A stretch of 64,000 bases of DNA from Mactra quadrangularis (GCA_025267735.1 CM046297.1:32576011-32640010); one strand, 5' to 3'. Positions 12,161-23,911 are shown, counted from the stretch's first letter. The notes: generated by a model not told the origin, from the letters alone. Program-made: numbers and translations.

Positions 12161-12743
12161 ATTAAGTTTATCTATTTCATAAAATATATCTGTCTGTCAA
12201 CGACAAAATAAATTGGATGTCATTTTGAATTCTGCCAGCACACATATGTTTCTCTTCTCATGAATAAAACTGAAATTCTAAATCACCCGGCTAGATCAGT
12301 ATCAATCACTGTGTAAAGTTTAGGATATTAAGATACAGGAGTATTAAAACAATCAAATGTTGTATTCCCTGTATCCTGTTTTTATACAGTCTATGTTATC
12401 AAATTTCATGCTAGAATATGAAATTTTGTAAACATAAACAATTTCTAAATAGACCATTACGAAATTATTAATTTATACCTATATTTGAAATGCAGCGAAT
12501 TATTAATAATTACGAAATGTCCAAATGTTTCCAAGGTAGTTAAACGATATATAAGTATCATTTGTACAACAAAAGTATTTGTTGTTACACTTGAAAATCT
12601 TTGTTTTAATGGACAAAAGCTCTAACCTTTGACAAGAGGGGGGAAGGGTACTCCGCTTCTGTACCGCCCCTCTTAATCCATCCTTGGTGTACACGTGAAA
12701 AGAGGGCAACCTAAAATTCCGAATCTAGAGGAACGCAGCTGGC

Positions 12744-12942
12744 ACAGGTGTGAAAAATGCGTTCGTACCAAAAATCTCAAATTTTTCAAACATTTTTACG
12801 TCACATTTGAAGTTGTGAAAAATGCGTTTCTATGCTCGCATGAAATTTGTATGCTAACGTGTTTTTCACATAAGTTGTGAAAAATGCGTACGCGGTTTTT
12901 TCACAAGTTGTGAAAAACACGGGTTGTGAAAAATAAGGTTCA
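12744..12942 (+). repeat. Cluster of TGTGAAAAATGCG motifs
   Basis: TGTGAAAAA recurs five times (near 12749, 12816, 12877, 12907 and 12926), three times followed by TGCGTxCG or TGCGTTTC, and is interleaved with inverted TTTTTCACA copies, so short hairpins are possible. Confidence 0.6.
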
Positions 12943-13057
12943 ACAAAGCACATCATTATACAGAGTGGAGCTTACGGTTCGTAGCGTTATCTTATCTGGG
13001 AAAAACTCTTTTTGTACTTTGTATAATGTCATGTTAACACAATTCTAGGTTGATTTG

Positions 13058-13150
13058 CTAGCGCAACTTACCTAGCTTTCCTGAACCATTGTCTATAACC
13101 AATACTCACCTACCCTTCCACAATGCTAACAACTTCCCTATATACATGTA
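13058..13150 (+). repeat. Dispersed repeat fragment
   Basis: CCTAGCTTTCCTGAACCATT, CTTGTCTATAACC-type and ACCTACCCTTCCACAA segments are shared with 4196-4290 and 27915-28055. Confidence 0.5.
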
Positions 13151-13201
13151 CCTCGTTAATAGAAGAACATGAACATGTTATCGTATTGTCATGGGAAAAC
13201 T

Positions 13202-13205
13202 CTCC

Positions 13206-13264
<59 letters not shown>
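13202..13264 (+). repeat. (CT)n microsatellite
   Basis: About 30 CT dinucleotides with one TTCT interruption. Confidence 0.95.
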
Positions 13265-13267
<3 letters not shown>

Positions 13268-13782
13268 ATTCTGTACGAGTAATTCGACAGCAATTACCTG
13301 GCATAGCTTAAAACTAATGGAAATTGTCTAGTAACTGGAGTTACAAGAAGAAAATATGTGGGTGTATTTCTTTGATGTCAAATCAGATTGGTCTCCCCTG
13401 GCGAGTAAGATGATGAGCAACTATGACACATGTATAGTGAAGTTCAGATATAAAGACCATCGTGAACAACACCAAACTGTAGGATTTTTGAGGATTTTTA
13501 AGTCCCAGACGTTTTAGATGAAAAAGTGTCCTCAAATAATTTCGCTGTTAAGGCAATCGATTTTGATGGTTTTGACAGCGGAACTTAAATGAAAAGGTTT
13601 ACATTCATATGAAAAACGTCAATCCAATGGATTTTTGCTGGACGTATAAAGAGTTTAATGGACCAAAATCTCTCACATTCTAAAATTGGACGATGGCCAA
13701 TTTGGTAGACTTGGACCACGGTCTACTGGCTAAATTTGAAGACTGGTTTATGTACCTATCAATTCCGATATTTTCGTATGGT

Positions 13783-16117
13783 GACAGGCTCAGTCTGACT
13801 AAGAAACCAGCGATCGTAGGTTCGATTCACTGACAGGACAAACATAACGATACGGAGTTCTGTCAGGAAATATTTTCTACTGGCATTCCCCCGTCTGTAT
13901 CTGTATCAAGTAGAGCAGTTGACAGTCACTGACGAGGGTTGCATCTGTATCAAGTAGAGCAGTGGTCAGTCACTGACGAGGGTTGTATCTGTACCAAGTA
14001 GAGCAGTTGTCAGTCACTGACGAGGGTTGCATCTGTATTAAGTAGAGCAGTTGTCAGTCACTGACAAGGGTTGCATCTGTATCAAGTAGAGCAGTTGTCA
14101 GTCACTGACAAGGCCTGCATCTGTATTAAGTAGAGCAGTTGTCAGTCACTGACGAGGGTTGCATCTGTATCAAGTAGAGCAGTTGTCAGTCACTGACGAG
14201 GGTTGCATCGGTATTAAGTAGAGCAGTGGTCAGTCACTGACGAGGGTTGCATCGGTATCAAATAGAGCAGTGGTCAGTCACTGACGAGGGTTGCATCGGT
14301 AATAAGTAGAGCAGTGGTCAGTCACTGGCGAGGGTTGCATCGGTATCAAGTAGAGCAGTGGTCAGTCACTGACGAGGGTTGCATCTGTATTAAGTAGAGC
14401 AGTTGTTAGTCACTGACGAGGGTTGCATCTGTATCAAGTAGAGCAGTGGTCAGTCACTGACGAGGGTTGCATCTGTATCAAGTAGAGCAGTTGTCAGTCA
14501 CTGACGAGGGTTGCATCTGTATCAAGTAGAGCAGTTGTCAGTCACTGACGAGGACTGCATCTGTATCAAGTAGAGCAGTTGTCACTCACTGACGAGGGTT
14601 GCATCTGTATTAAGTAGAGCAGTTGTCAGTCACTGACGAGGGTTGCATCTGTATTAAGTAGAGCAGTTGTCACTCACTGACGAGGGTTGCATCTGTATCA
14701 AGTAGAGCAGTTGTCAGTCACTGACGAGGGTTGCATCTGTATTAAGTAGAGCAGTTGTCAGTCACTGACGAGGGTTGCATCTGTATCAAGTAGAGCAGTT
14801 GTTAGTCACTGACGAGGGTTGCATCTGTATCAAGTAGAGCAGTTGTCAGTCACTGACGAGGGTTGCATCTGTATTAAGTAGAGCAGTTGTCAGTCACTGA
14901 CGAGGGTTGCATCTGTATCAAGTAGAGCAGTTGTTAGTCACTGACGAGGGTTGCATCTGTATCAAGTAGAGCAGTTGTCAGTCACTGACGAGGGTTGTAT
15001 CTGTATCAAGTAGAGCAGTTGTCAGTCACTGACGAGGGTTGTATCTGTATTAAGTAGAGCAGTTGTCACTCACTGACGAGGGTTGCATCTGTATTAAGTA
15101 GAGCAGTTGTCAGTCACTGACGAGGACTGCATCTGTATTAAGTAGAGCAGTTGTCAGTCACTGACGAGGGTTGCATCTGTATCAAGTAGAGCAGTTGTCA
15201 GTCACTGACGAGGGTTGCATCTGTATCAAGTAGAGCAGTTGTCAGTCACTGACGAGGGTTGCATCTGTATCAAGTAGAGCAGTTGTCAGTCACTGACGAG
15301 GGTTGTATCTGTATCAAGTAGAGCAGTTGTCAGTCACTGACGTGGGTTGTATCTGTATCAAGTAGAGCAGTTGTTAGTCACTGACGAGGGTTGTATCTGT
15401 ATCAAGTAGAGCAGTTGTCAGTCACTGACGAGGACTGCATCTGTATCAAGTAGAGCAGTTGTCACTCACTGACGAGGGTTGCATCTGTATCAAGTAGAGC
15501 AGTTGTTAGTCACTGACGAGGGTTGCATCTGTATTAAGTAGAGCAGTTGTCAGTCACTGACGAGGGTTGCATCTGTATCAAGTAGAGTAGTTGTCAGTCA
15601 CTGACGAGGGTTGTATCTGTATCAAGTAGAGCAGTTGTTAGTCACTGACGAGGGTTGTATCTGTATCAAGTAGAGCAGTTGTCAGTCACTGACGAGGGTT
15701 GTATCTGTATCAAGTAGAGCAGTTGTCAGTCACTGACGAGGGTTGCATCTGTATCAAGTAGAGCAGTTGTCACTCACTGACGAGGGTTGCATCTGTATTA
15801 AGTAGAGCAGTTGTCAGTCACTGACGAGGGTTGCATCTGTATCAAGTAGAGCAGTTGTTAGTCACTGACGAGGGTTGTATCTGTATCAAGTAGAGCAGTT
15901 GTTAGTCACTGACGAGGGTTGTATCTGTATTAAGTAGAGCAGTTGTCAGTCACTGACGAGGGTTGTATCTGTATCAAGTAGAGCAGTTGTTAGTCACTGA
16001 CGAGGGTTGTATCTGTATTAAGTAGAGCAGTTGTCAGTCACTGACGAGGGTTGCATCTGTATCAAGTAGAGCAGTTGTTAGTCACTGACGAGGGTTTGTA
16101 CTTAGTACTTGGTTAAA
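13783..16117 (+). mobile_element. SINE with its body expanded into a tandem array
   Basis: Upstream of the array is a degenerate SINE head with a B box (AGGTTCGATTCACTG near 13818-13832) and the usual body (GAGTTCTGTCAGG...ATTTTCTAC). Downstream the SINE continues (TTTGTACTTAGTACTTGGTT at 16095-16114). The repeated unit itself (AGTAGAGCAGTTGTCAGTCA then CTGACGAGG) is the GTAGGGCAGTTGTCAGTCAC segment found once in every other SINE copy here. Confidence 0.8.
13894..16093 (+). repeat. Tandem array of 50 x 44 bp
   Basis: The first and last GTCACTGACG (13925 and 16081) are 2,156 bp apart, exactly 49 x 44, and every internal landmark checked stays in register, so there is no net indel. Variants are point substitutions (CATCTGTATC/CATCTGTATT, GTCAGTC/GTTAGTC/GTCACTC, GAGGGTTGC/GAGGACTGC). 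The AGGACTGCAT variant at 14551, 15123 and 15431 is spaced 13 and 7 units apart, suggesting some higher-order copying. Confidence 0.95.
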
Positions 16118-16137
16118 AGCTTAGATCTAGAGATCTA

Positions 16138-16372
16138 GGATAGCCGCCCAGCTAGCTCAGTTGGTAGCACGCAAGTCTACTGAACGAGGGTTCTTGAGAG
16201 CTTGGTCATGAAATTATTTCTGTAACCACTCTCCCTCCTACCAATGATTCTTAATTATGTAGGGCATTTGTCGGTCACTGACGAAAGTATGTGCTTAGTA
16301 CTTGGTTAAAGTTTTGGTCAAGAGTTCTAGGGCCTGTCCTGGGAACTTGAGTAGGACGACTGACCGGTCATT
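16138..16372 (+). mobile_element. tRNA-derived SINE (degenerate)
   Basis: The head GCTAGCTCAGTTGGTAGCAC, the body CTCTCCCTCCTACCA and GTCGGTCACTGACGAAAGTA, and the tail TAGGACGACTGACCGGTCA match the other copies. The B box is lost (AGGGTTCTTGAGAG). It follows the 44-bp array by about 45 bp. Confidence 0.8.
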
Positions 16373-17393
16373 TTTTTTCAATCCAAGAAAGTAACAAAAT
16401 AGTTTAGTTTATACTGATTTATTTTAGCTCGATTATGAAACAAGTTCGTATAACACAGAATAATCACTTTCGATCCTGCTTCCCGGTCCCCCAGAGTGCT
16501 GAAATAGTAAGATAAGTTTTTTTTGCTCGAGGAAATGGGTTTTTTAACTGACGAGATATCCAATGATTACCAGTCCAATGTAGTAACATCTCGACCAAGC
16601 CTAATAGAAGTAACAGGTAATGAGGTGTTATAAAAAGATAAAAACGAAACATTAAAGCAATGAAATTTTTTATTTGAATTAAGCAACAATAAATAAATAA
16701 ACAAAATAGATAAATAAATAAATATAGCACTGAACGCATTAATAAATACACGAATAGCATTTGGCAATATTTTGGACGGAAGTAACTGAAATAAAATATT
16801 AGTTTGGTAATATTTTTCATGAATTCTTGCACAAAAACATTAGTTTAACACATTCTCTTCCAAATACGGCGTTTATGCCATAAGAAAAACTCAATAAGAA
16901 ATAAAAAGTAAAAATGTACAAGTATTATGTTGACAAAGTGACATTGGTATCATTGTTAGAGCCCATCGATGTGAAGTTGGCAGTAACATACGTAACAACA
17001 AGAAGTCTACTGCTTTACTGTAGAGTCGGTAATTGACCAATATCTACGGTATTGATAATCAAAGCGCTAAAAGCACTGTCCGACAATGGGTTTTGATTGC
17101 ATGGGTAGGCCTATAAAACACGGAATTATACAATCGACGGAAACAAAACATGGGAAAATTCCTTCTTATTTGTCGAACATTAGAATACTTAAGCTGATAC
17201 TTCACCTGCGTGTTGACGTTTAAAGCGAACTACTTTTATTGCAGTAATAATTATCCCTTTAATTGCGCAAGCGCGACCTAATAATCATCCGCGGTGGGCT
17301 CAAATGAGGAGTTGCTACATTCCACCTCTAAACATTGGAAAACACCATGTAAAATTGATTTATATAGTCTATCGGTGTTACCTTAGTATACAT
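16373..17393. other. No gene seen
   Basis: AT-rich with AAAT runs. The open minus-strand frames between 16378 and 16832 encode low-complexity hydrophobic strings from ATAAATAAA repeats and have no splice or family support. Confidence 0.5.
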
Positions 17394-19370
17394 CACTGTC
17401 TAGATCGTGAAACGGTGGCGATTTTCCGTGTCACGGTGTAGCCACATCAAGATGGCGGAAAAACAACCATCCTAAAGGTACGTGTCGTTTTTTGTATGAT
17501 ATTTTGTGAAATATTCGGTCCCAAACGCGTTATATAGTTTCATTTGATCCGTAAATATATAAACTAAAGGGCGGGTATACTCACCTGACCCGTCACAAAG
17601 GATTTATGAGAATTAAAGCAACCAAAGTTGACGAATGACCGTATGTCAAATTTGAACCGAGAGAAGTGAATGACTTTTGATAAAATCGCCGTTAGTACGG
17701 CACTTACCGTGTTATAAATACGATTGTGGGATAATGTATTTGCATGCAATTATACCTTAAAATTGTACAAGTTCTAATTTATTTTGTTTTGTCAAATCAT
17801 GCCTACTTTCGGTTTCGTCTAAGCAACGGTTGAGATATTAGCTCCGGTGAAGATTTTCCGTAAGAAATGACTCGGTGTTGCCATAAAAAGTGGACACGGT
17901 GTATACATTTGCATGAAAGTGAACACGGTTCAGACACCCATTTAAACGCTAAACGCAACTATATCGTTTGAAGTAAATCACATTGGCATTATCCTTCGTA
18001 TTTTGCTATACAGAAAAGCCCAATGTGTTCAATACGTACATCTTTGCAGAAGCAACACCTAATTATGAATCAGTTAGTATTATTTTATCCCTCTATTCCA
18101 GATCGTCACCTTTCGTATTGATATGTAAAGAAATAATGTAGTATAGAAATACGAAACTGATACTTATAAAGGCCTTTTTGTGATGAGACTAAACTTATAA
18201 ATATTTCATTATTTTGTTTTCCCCAGTGTCAAAATGGAAAAAGGCTATAAATGCTAGTTATTCTACTACTGTAAGTTTTCGAAACCTGATCCCCTGGCAT
18301 GCATTAATCATTCAGTAGAAAAGCATGCCAAATTGCAGCTAAAATGACGGATGAGATGGTTTATAAAGTATCAACCGGCCGATATGACCTTTTGGCGAAT
18401 AACTACAGACAGACTAATACCAAATTTAGAACTGCAAACTGGGGAGTATTTCAAAGTGAATCAACATATATGTACATCCTTTCTAGAAATTAAGAAGTGT
18501 CCTGATGTTAAAGACCTAGAAAATATACAAGAATCTAAACAAGATATTTCTGTTGATATTGATTCAATTACTTCACAGTCCAGATGTGAAAAAACGTGCA
18601 AAACGTCAGCACCAATAAAAGCACTCGGCAGTGTTACTTTAGCAGGTCCCTCTCAACAAACGTTTCTTCCATGTACGAGTACGTGGAACATGATGAACAG
18701 TTAGAAGATTTGTCTATGATATTACCAAATCCGTATCTGTATTTTAACAAATACTGCTACGTTTTGCCTTGCCTACATTTCAACCGTATTCCAAATAGTC
18801 TGGTCGCATTTCAAGCGTTTGCATGGGTGTCCTAACCGTGTTCACTTTCACGCAAATGTATACACCGTGTCCACTTTTTATGGCAACACCGAGTCATTTC
18901 TTACGGAAAATCTTCTCCGGAGCTAATATCTCAACCGTTGCTTAGACAAAACCGAAAGTAGGCATGATTTGACAAAACAAAATAAATTAGAACTTGTACA
19001 ATTTTAAGGTATAATTGCATGCATATACATTACCCCACAATCGTATTTATAACACGGTAAGTGCCGTACTAACGGCGATTTTATCAAAAGTCATACACTT
19101 CTCTCGGTTCAAATTTGACATACGGTCATTCGTCAACTTTGGTTGCTTTAATTCTCATAAATCCTTTGTGTCGGATCAGGTGAGTATACCCGCCCTTTGG
19201 TTTATATATTTACAGATCAAATGAAACTATATAACGCGTTTGGGACCGAATATTTCTCAAAATATCATACAAAAAACGACGCGTACCTTTTAGATGGTTG
19301 TTTTTCCGCCATCTTGATGTGGCTACACCGTGACACGGAAAATCGCCACCGTTTCACGATCTAGACAGTG
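17394..19370. mobile_element. DNA transposon with long (about 548 bp) terminal inverted repeats
   Basis: The left arm 17394-17942 begins CACTGTCTAGATCGTGAAAC and is repeated inverted at 18823-19370 with only scattered mismatches. The element is flanked by TACAT on both sides (17389-17393 and 19371-19375), a 5-bp target-site duplication. Each arm contains AAGATGGCGG. The interior (17943-18822) is unique. Superfamily is unclear: the 5-bp duplication and CAC terminus would be compatible with Transib-like elements, but the long arms are not diagnostic. Confidence 0.9.
18200..18835 (+). pseudogene. Possible degraded coding region inside the long-TIR transposon
   Basis: Open stretches (for example 18351-18704, 117 residues) encode a cysteine/histidine-bearing segment with VNQHICTSFLEIKKC after a spaced Trp. 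This faintly recalls the end of a THAP-type DNA-binding domain (the ICSxHF signature). No start/stop-intact frame or catalytic motif is seen. Weak assignment. Confidence 0.3.
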
Positions 19371-19829
19371 TACATACTCTATCAAATATTCAGTTACCCA
19401 AGAATTACAATGAAGCAAAGCTTAAATAACAAATAAATACAAAATACAATTTCCAAATGTCGATGCAATTTGGCTATTCATAAAAAATTACATCTTACAA
19501 TTACAAAATCTCCTATAATAAACTGCAACAAAGTGAAAGCATCCTAGTACAGTCTTAAATGCAATACTGAAGTCTGTACAAATTGACTTGAGACAGATTA
19601 AAAGTATAAGATCATTTGTAATTAAATACACGTACAATCAAAATTGATATTACATTTTGTCTCAAGTAAATTTTCATGAGATACAGAGTATTTGATTTCA
19701 ATGCTGTAAGCGGCCTTCCATATTTATACTTTTGACTAACGATCAATTTTCTCGTATGATGTTTACAAAGCAGTCTCAACAGGTCCATGGTGACCATATT
19801 TTGTTTTCTCTCCTCATGATAGAGACGTG

Positions 19830-19835
19830 TTTATT
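19830..19835 (-). terminator. Candidate poly(A) signal of the secreted-peptide gene
   Basis: AATAAA on the minus strand, 234 nt beyond the stop codon at 20069. It is the nearest canonical hexamer seen. Confidence 0.35.
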
Positions 19836-19867
19836 TCATACGTAATGGACGGTCTTTAAACACGCAC

Positions 19868-19951
19868 GACACGTGATGTCACACTTATCATTGCATGGCA
19901 CGTGATTTCACGCGAGATTACCCACAACTCTTTGCATGTCACGTGATTTTA
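19868..19951. promoter_or_regulatory. Three palindromic CACGTG E-boxes in 76 bp
   Basis: CACGTGAT occurs at 19870, 19899 and 19940. The last two lie in a direct repeat TTGCATGxCACGTGATTT spaced 41 bp. They lie about 120-200 bp beyond the stop codon of the peptide gene ending at 20069, and upstream of a short minus-strand frame at 19797-19612 (basic N-terminus, unrecognised). Confidence 0.5.
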
Positions 19952-20068
19952 ACACAAGAAAGCCTCAAGATTATGGCGAATCTTGTTGCCTTATATTTGA
20001 GATCGGTTTTGAAGACTGAACTCTTGATTGTGTCTTCGAAGTTCTTCTGTTTTCGGTTTGTCCCCTCA

Positions 20069-23000
20069 TCAGCAAACTTTCTTACCATAAGCCTGTTCCC
20101 GCTCGTGACAGTCTATCAGTTCATCAGCTAAAATAATATAAAAAAGTTTAGACTCTGATATTTGACCCACCAAAGGAAAAATACTCAAAATCAAAGCGCT
20201 GAATGTATAGTAGTGACGATTGTATGGCCTACTTGTCTCTTGATGAACATCTAATGAAGGCAACCGTGACGCAAAGCTTTAAAACTACCAGCTTACATAT
20301 TTAGTTAAATGTTTAAATAATGATCCTTGCTTCATTGTTTCCAATATGTTTCTATACAATTTTGAGAGCTGATATTTATGTTGGAATTTGTAAATGATCA
20401 GCTTTAATGGCCGACATATTTTCTAAAAACCGAGTGAAAAATAAAGGTATTAATTTTGCATTCTATAGTCTAAGTTTAATGCTTATGTACGATTGCAGAC
20501 TTCAGAGCTATTATCCCTTGTCATCAGGCTACTGGTATCAATTTATCTATCAGTATCCTAGGAGAGTCTTCAACTCCGCTAAATGTATCCTACAGTCGAC
20601 ATACTTGCGTGACAGATTTATGACACACTCGCTGGTACCAATTTACACCTAAGTAGAGAGAAGCAGTTTAGCTTTTAGGAAATTATCAGTGTGCCTGGTG
20701 GGGATCGAACATGGGAACTCTCAATCTCGAAACGCATGTCCTTCCACTGGACTACTACTCCTAAAAGGATTGGAAAAGACCACTTTACTTACTGTTATAA
20801 TCAAAAAGTTCTGCTACCAATTGATCTAATACTATATTTCCATTATTACACAACTCTAACACCCAACATGCGGCAAAGTTCTCTAAAAGAAATAAACTTA
20901 GTGTTAAATCATAAATTAACAGTGTATATAATTTAACTTCTTTATAGCGACAAAGAAATGTATACTTCTTGGTTCCCTACCCAAATACAGTAACATTAAG
21001 TACAATACGTACTTAAGCAGTATTTGAAATACTATATAATAATGGCGCAAACCATTATGCCACACAATTAAAACACTTTTATAGGGTGTGCATCACTCAG
21101 GTTACACCCAATAAAAATTCTACCCAAAAGAAACAAAACGAGGGATAAAAAAGAGATTCGAACTATTTCAGATATGAAAAAATCGACCAATTACATTAAA
21201 CACCGAATTCAGTGATCGTGGGTTCTAATTCCGGATGGGACCTACTTGCATTCGTGAAATATTTTGTACGATCATATCAAGTAGGGCATTTGTCAGTCAC
21301 TGGCATGGGTAAGTGTACGAAGTAAATCCTAACATTATCCGTACATTCCAAACGAGTCCGAATGTACTTTTAAAAAAAATCTGTTAACTTACTGCTAAGG
21401 TCGATTTTCTTGAACTTTTTGACCAAAATTTCATAGAAATCGCGTTGTTCTGTCTTACACAAATGTCTAGCGTAATGATGAACTGTCCTGGAATTAAAGG
21501 GAAAAAAAATAATTTTACGACTGTTACTAAAATCGCACATTCTCATTATGATTCTATTCGATTATCATTAATGCGATGAATCCCACAATAATGAATGAAA
21601 AAAAAGGTGATGATATTTACAATGTGAAAATCACTGAAAAGATCTCTTAAAAGATCAGTACGTTTTTTCGTAGACTAAACCCTTGCTGAACATTTTTGGT
21701 TGGTTTACTAAACACACATAGTTAAAACAATCTAACTGCATTATATAGTTACGTTACAAGCCAAAGTACGCTCAAAGACTTTAGTGCCATTACTTCTGAT
21801 CATCGGGCGACTTGTATAATGTATTTTCTATCAAATTTTCAGAGTTGGGCCTTTACAATTTTTATAAGCAGCCAACTAATTGGCGCACCGGAATAATGCT
21901 ATCCTCGTTTACGCCCATTTACAACCGCATGAAATGAAGCTATGTCAATGTATTAAAGTTCTTGCTGAATGAAATAGGCAGTAATTCTGATATAGTTCCA
22001 ACCCGGGAACCCCTCGATTACTGAGCGCCGTCCAAGCATTGAACGACAGATTCTGTACACACCGCTTAGTTCAATACGCTATAAGTAGTTGCAACATAAT
22101 TTCAAAAATACCAGAGACATTTATACTGTGTTAACAGAAAGTGGTTCTAGTTCTTCAAAAAACATTCCAGTGCCAGTTAAATATCTACAAACAAATGTAA
22201 CATCAATTTGAAATTGTTTATACGTTAGATGTGGTTAGGCGGCGAAATCAGCGGGAAAATGAAGACATTGTGTTTTCTGCCAATTTAATTAGATTATTAT
22301 AGAGCGTGTTATGTTTAACAGAAAATATGAGAAATTCATTTGAACTGAAATGGCACCTGTTTGTAACCACAAAACAAAACATAATTGATAAGATTGTCTG
22401 CTATGATACAGATAAATTCTTTTAATCATTTGTTTCCGATGTCTGAAATTATTATGTAATGGGTTTAATGTGAATTGCATGAATTTTGGGGGCGGTTCTA
22501 GATGTTTCTTAAGGAGGGGAAGTTCATAATTTCAAGAAATGTGGCATGGTCGCCGAACTTCTTTTCTTAAATTTGAACAGAATAATGGTTTAGTCATTAT
22601 ATTTTAATTCGAATTTTAAAATGGAAAAATCGTTAAAAACACCCCAAGTTAAAACTTAAGATAACTTGATGACAAATTTGAATATACATGTATCTTTCTT
22701 TCAAATCGGCTGCTTTATTAGTGAGATTTTTGTAAATGGAAATGTAATACTAATTGTTCATTAATATTTATAAGAATGGCATGTCAATTGTCATATGGAT
22801 TTTATATTTTCACAGTTTTCTATGGCTGTTGTGACATTTATATTATAAGTAAAATAAAACATATTATGTGAAATCTGAACATTGACAATCGAATAACAGT
22901 TTGTTAGGTTTAAGGCCGTTGCAACACATTGTAAAGGTCATATCAAGTAGTCTGTCTACCTACTCACCATTTCTAGAACGGGTAAATATTTGAATCATTT

Positions 23001-23770
23001 CTTGTAATGTTGAGTTGCTCGACTTAACCGACCACCGTGATATGACCTATGTATTGTCATGGTGCTAAGCCCTACACAAAGTAAATCTTTCTATATTGTA
23101 TTAATTATAGTCCAATAAATTTGACATTTTTATATTTGGACAACAATCCAAACTGAAAGAGTTTGACATTTTCATATTGCATAATTATTTTAAATGTACA
23201 TATCCATTCATGAATATGGTCGATCGGACTACTTGCAACTCTCAGCCGCGCGGCTAGCTCAGTTGGACGCAAGTCTACTGAACATGGGGTCGTGTGTTCG
23301 ATTTACGGGGAGGGGGGGCATACTTTCGAAGAGTTTGGTTATGAAATGATTCCACGGCCTGGTGAACGAGAAGAAGAAGATTACACGGCCATACTACCCC
23401 TACCTCTGATTCGTTATCATGTAGGACAGTTGTCAGTCAGTTAAGAAAGTACGCGCATCCTGCTAAGTCCAGAGATTTAGCCTTACCAGGAACGGTAAGA
23501 AGATGGACTGACCGCCCTGTTATGACCTATACAATGTGTTACTACGGCGTTAAAACCCAACATTTAAAAAAAATACAGCTCTAAACTAAATTCTTTGGAA
23601 TTTTAGGTTGACGAAAACAAAATACGATAAAAATGTACATAGAAAGTCTCTATTATAAATACATATACTTACATGACTTGGTTTCTGTGTACAGGTTTTG
23701 CATCAATTTTGTTCAGAAGTTGATAAAATATCAATAAACAGAACATAATTCTTGAAATCGTCATTTTCAT
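20069..23770 (-). CDS. Novel candidate secreted peptide hormone precursor, 3 exons, 83 residues
   Basis: Exons 23770-23673, 21487-21393 and 20127-20069 (minus) join through introns with GTAAGT donors and CAG/TAG acceptors, in phases 2 and 1 that match exactly. The protein begins MKMTISRIMFCLLIFYQLLN and has a signal peptide with likely cleavage after Ala24. The mature part starts KPVHRNQV and contains Cys43 in a YARHLCKTEQRDFYEIL helix, a lysine-rich VKKFKKID, and Cys71 in ELIDCHEREQAY. It ends Gly79-Lys80-Lys81-Val-Cys, which reads as an amidation plus dibasic cleavage site. Removal would give a roughly 54-residue one-disulfide peptide ending in Tyr-amide. An alternative donor (G|GTAAGA) overlaps the GKK codons, so another 3' end is possible. 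I recognise no family; secretion is well supported, hormone function is inferred. Confidence 0.82.
20697..20768 (-). repeat. tRNA-like sequence (pseudo-tRNA or SINE head)
   Basis: On the minus strand an A-box-like TAGTCCAGTGG and a B box GTTCGATCCCC are correctly spaced, but the acceptor ends do not pair, so this is unlikely to be a functional tRNA. It differs from the abundant SINE head in this window. Confidence 0.5.
21195..21330 (+). mobile_element. SINE fragment
   Basis: The B-box region GATCGTGGGTTCTAATTCC and the body GTAGGGCATTTGTCAGTCAC are present; the 5' head and tail are missing. It lies in the second intron of the secreted-peptide gene. Confidence 0.7.
22915..23085 (+). mobile_element. 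SINE 3' fragment
   Basis: The core CTAGAACGGGTAAAT and the tail GACCACCGTGATATGACCTA then ATTGTCATGGTG match SINE 3' halves. It lies in the first intron of the secreted-peptide gene. Confidence 0.55.
23243..23570 (+). mobile_element. tRNA-derived SINE, near full length
   Basis: The head is CGGCTAGCTCAGTTGGACGC with a B box TGTTCGATTTACG, the body GTCAGTCAGTTAAGAAAGTA, the core CAGGAACGGTAAGAAG, and the tail TGACCTATACAATG then TACGGCGTTAAAA. It lies in the first intron of the secreted-peptide gene, 100 bp from the donor. Confidence 0.85.
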
Positions 23771-23911
23771 GTTCCTCTTCGAACGATAATTCCAATAAAT
23801 TTCTATCTCTTGTTTCAAATTAACAAATTTAGTATAAAAGTTTCACCACAGAGTGAGTTGTCTTTGACACTAGCAGATTAAGTTTCTCCGAATTGTGGCA
23901 CCGACTTCTGC

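Noticed and set aside
10362..12182. A 606-codon open frame rich in Ser/Leu/His
   Set aside because: It is the translation of a CT-based simple repeat. The other strand is equally open in blocks, and there is no domain or splice support.
13894..16093. Regular 44-bp repeats as a CRISPR array
   Set aside because: There are no unique spacers; the whole unit repeats, in animal DNA, and derives from a SINE.
16378..16832. Hydrophobic minus-strand frames as a membrane protein
   Set aside because: Phe/Tyr/Leu/Ile bias comes from ATAAATAAA repeats; no start context or splice sites.
17564..19224. Two matching short frames (17564-17749 minus, 19015-19224 plus) as paralogous genes
   Set aside because: They are mirror images inside the inverted arms of the 17394-19370 transposon.
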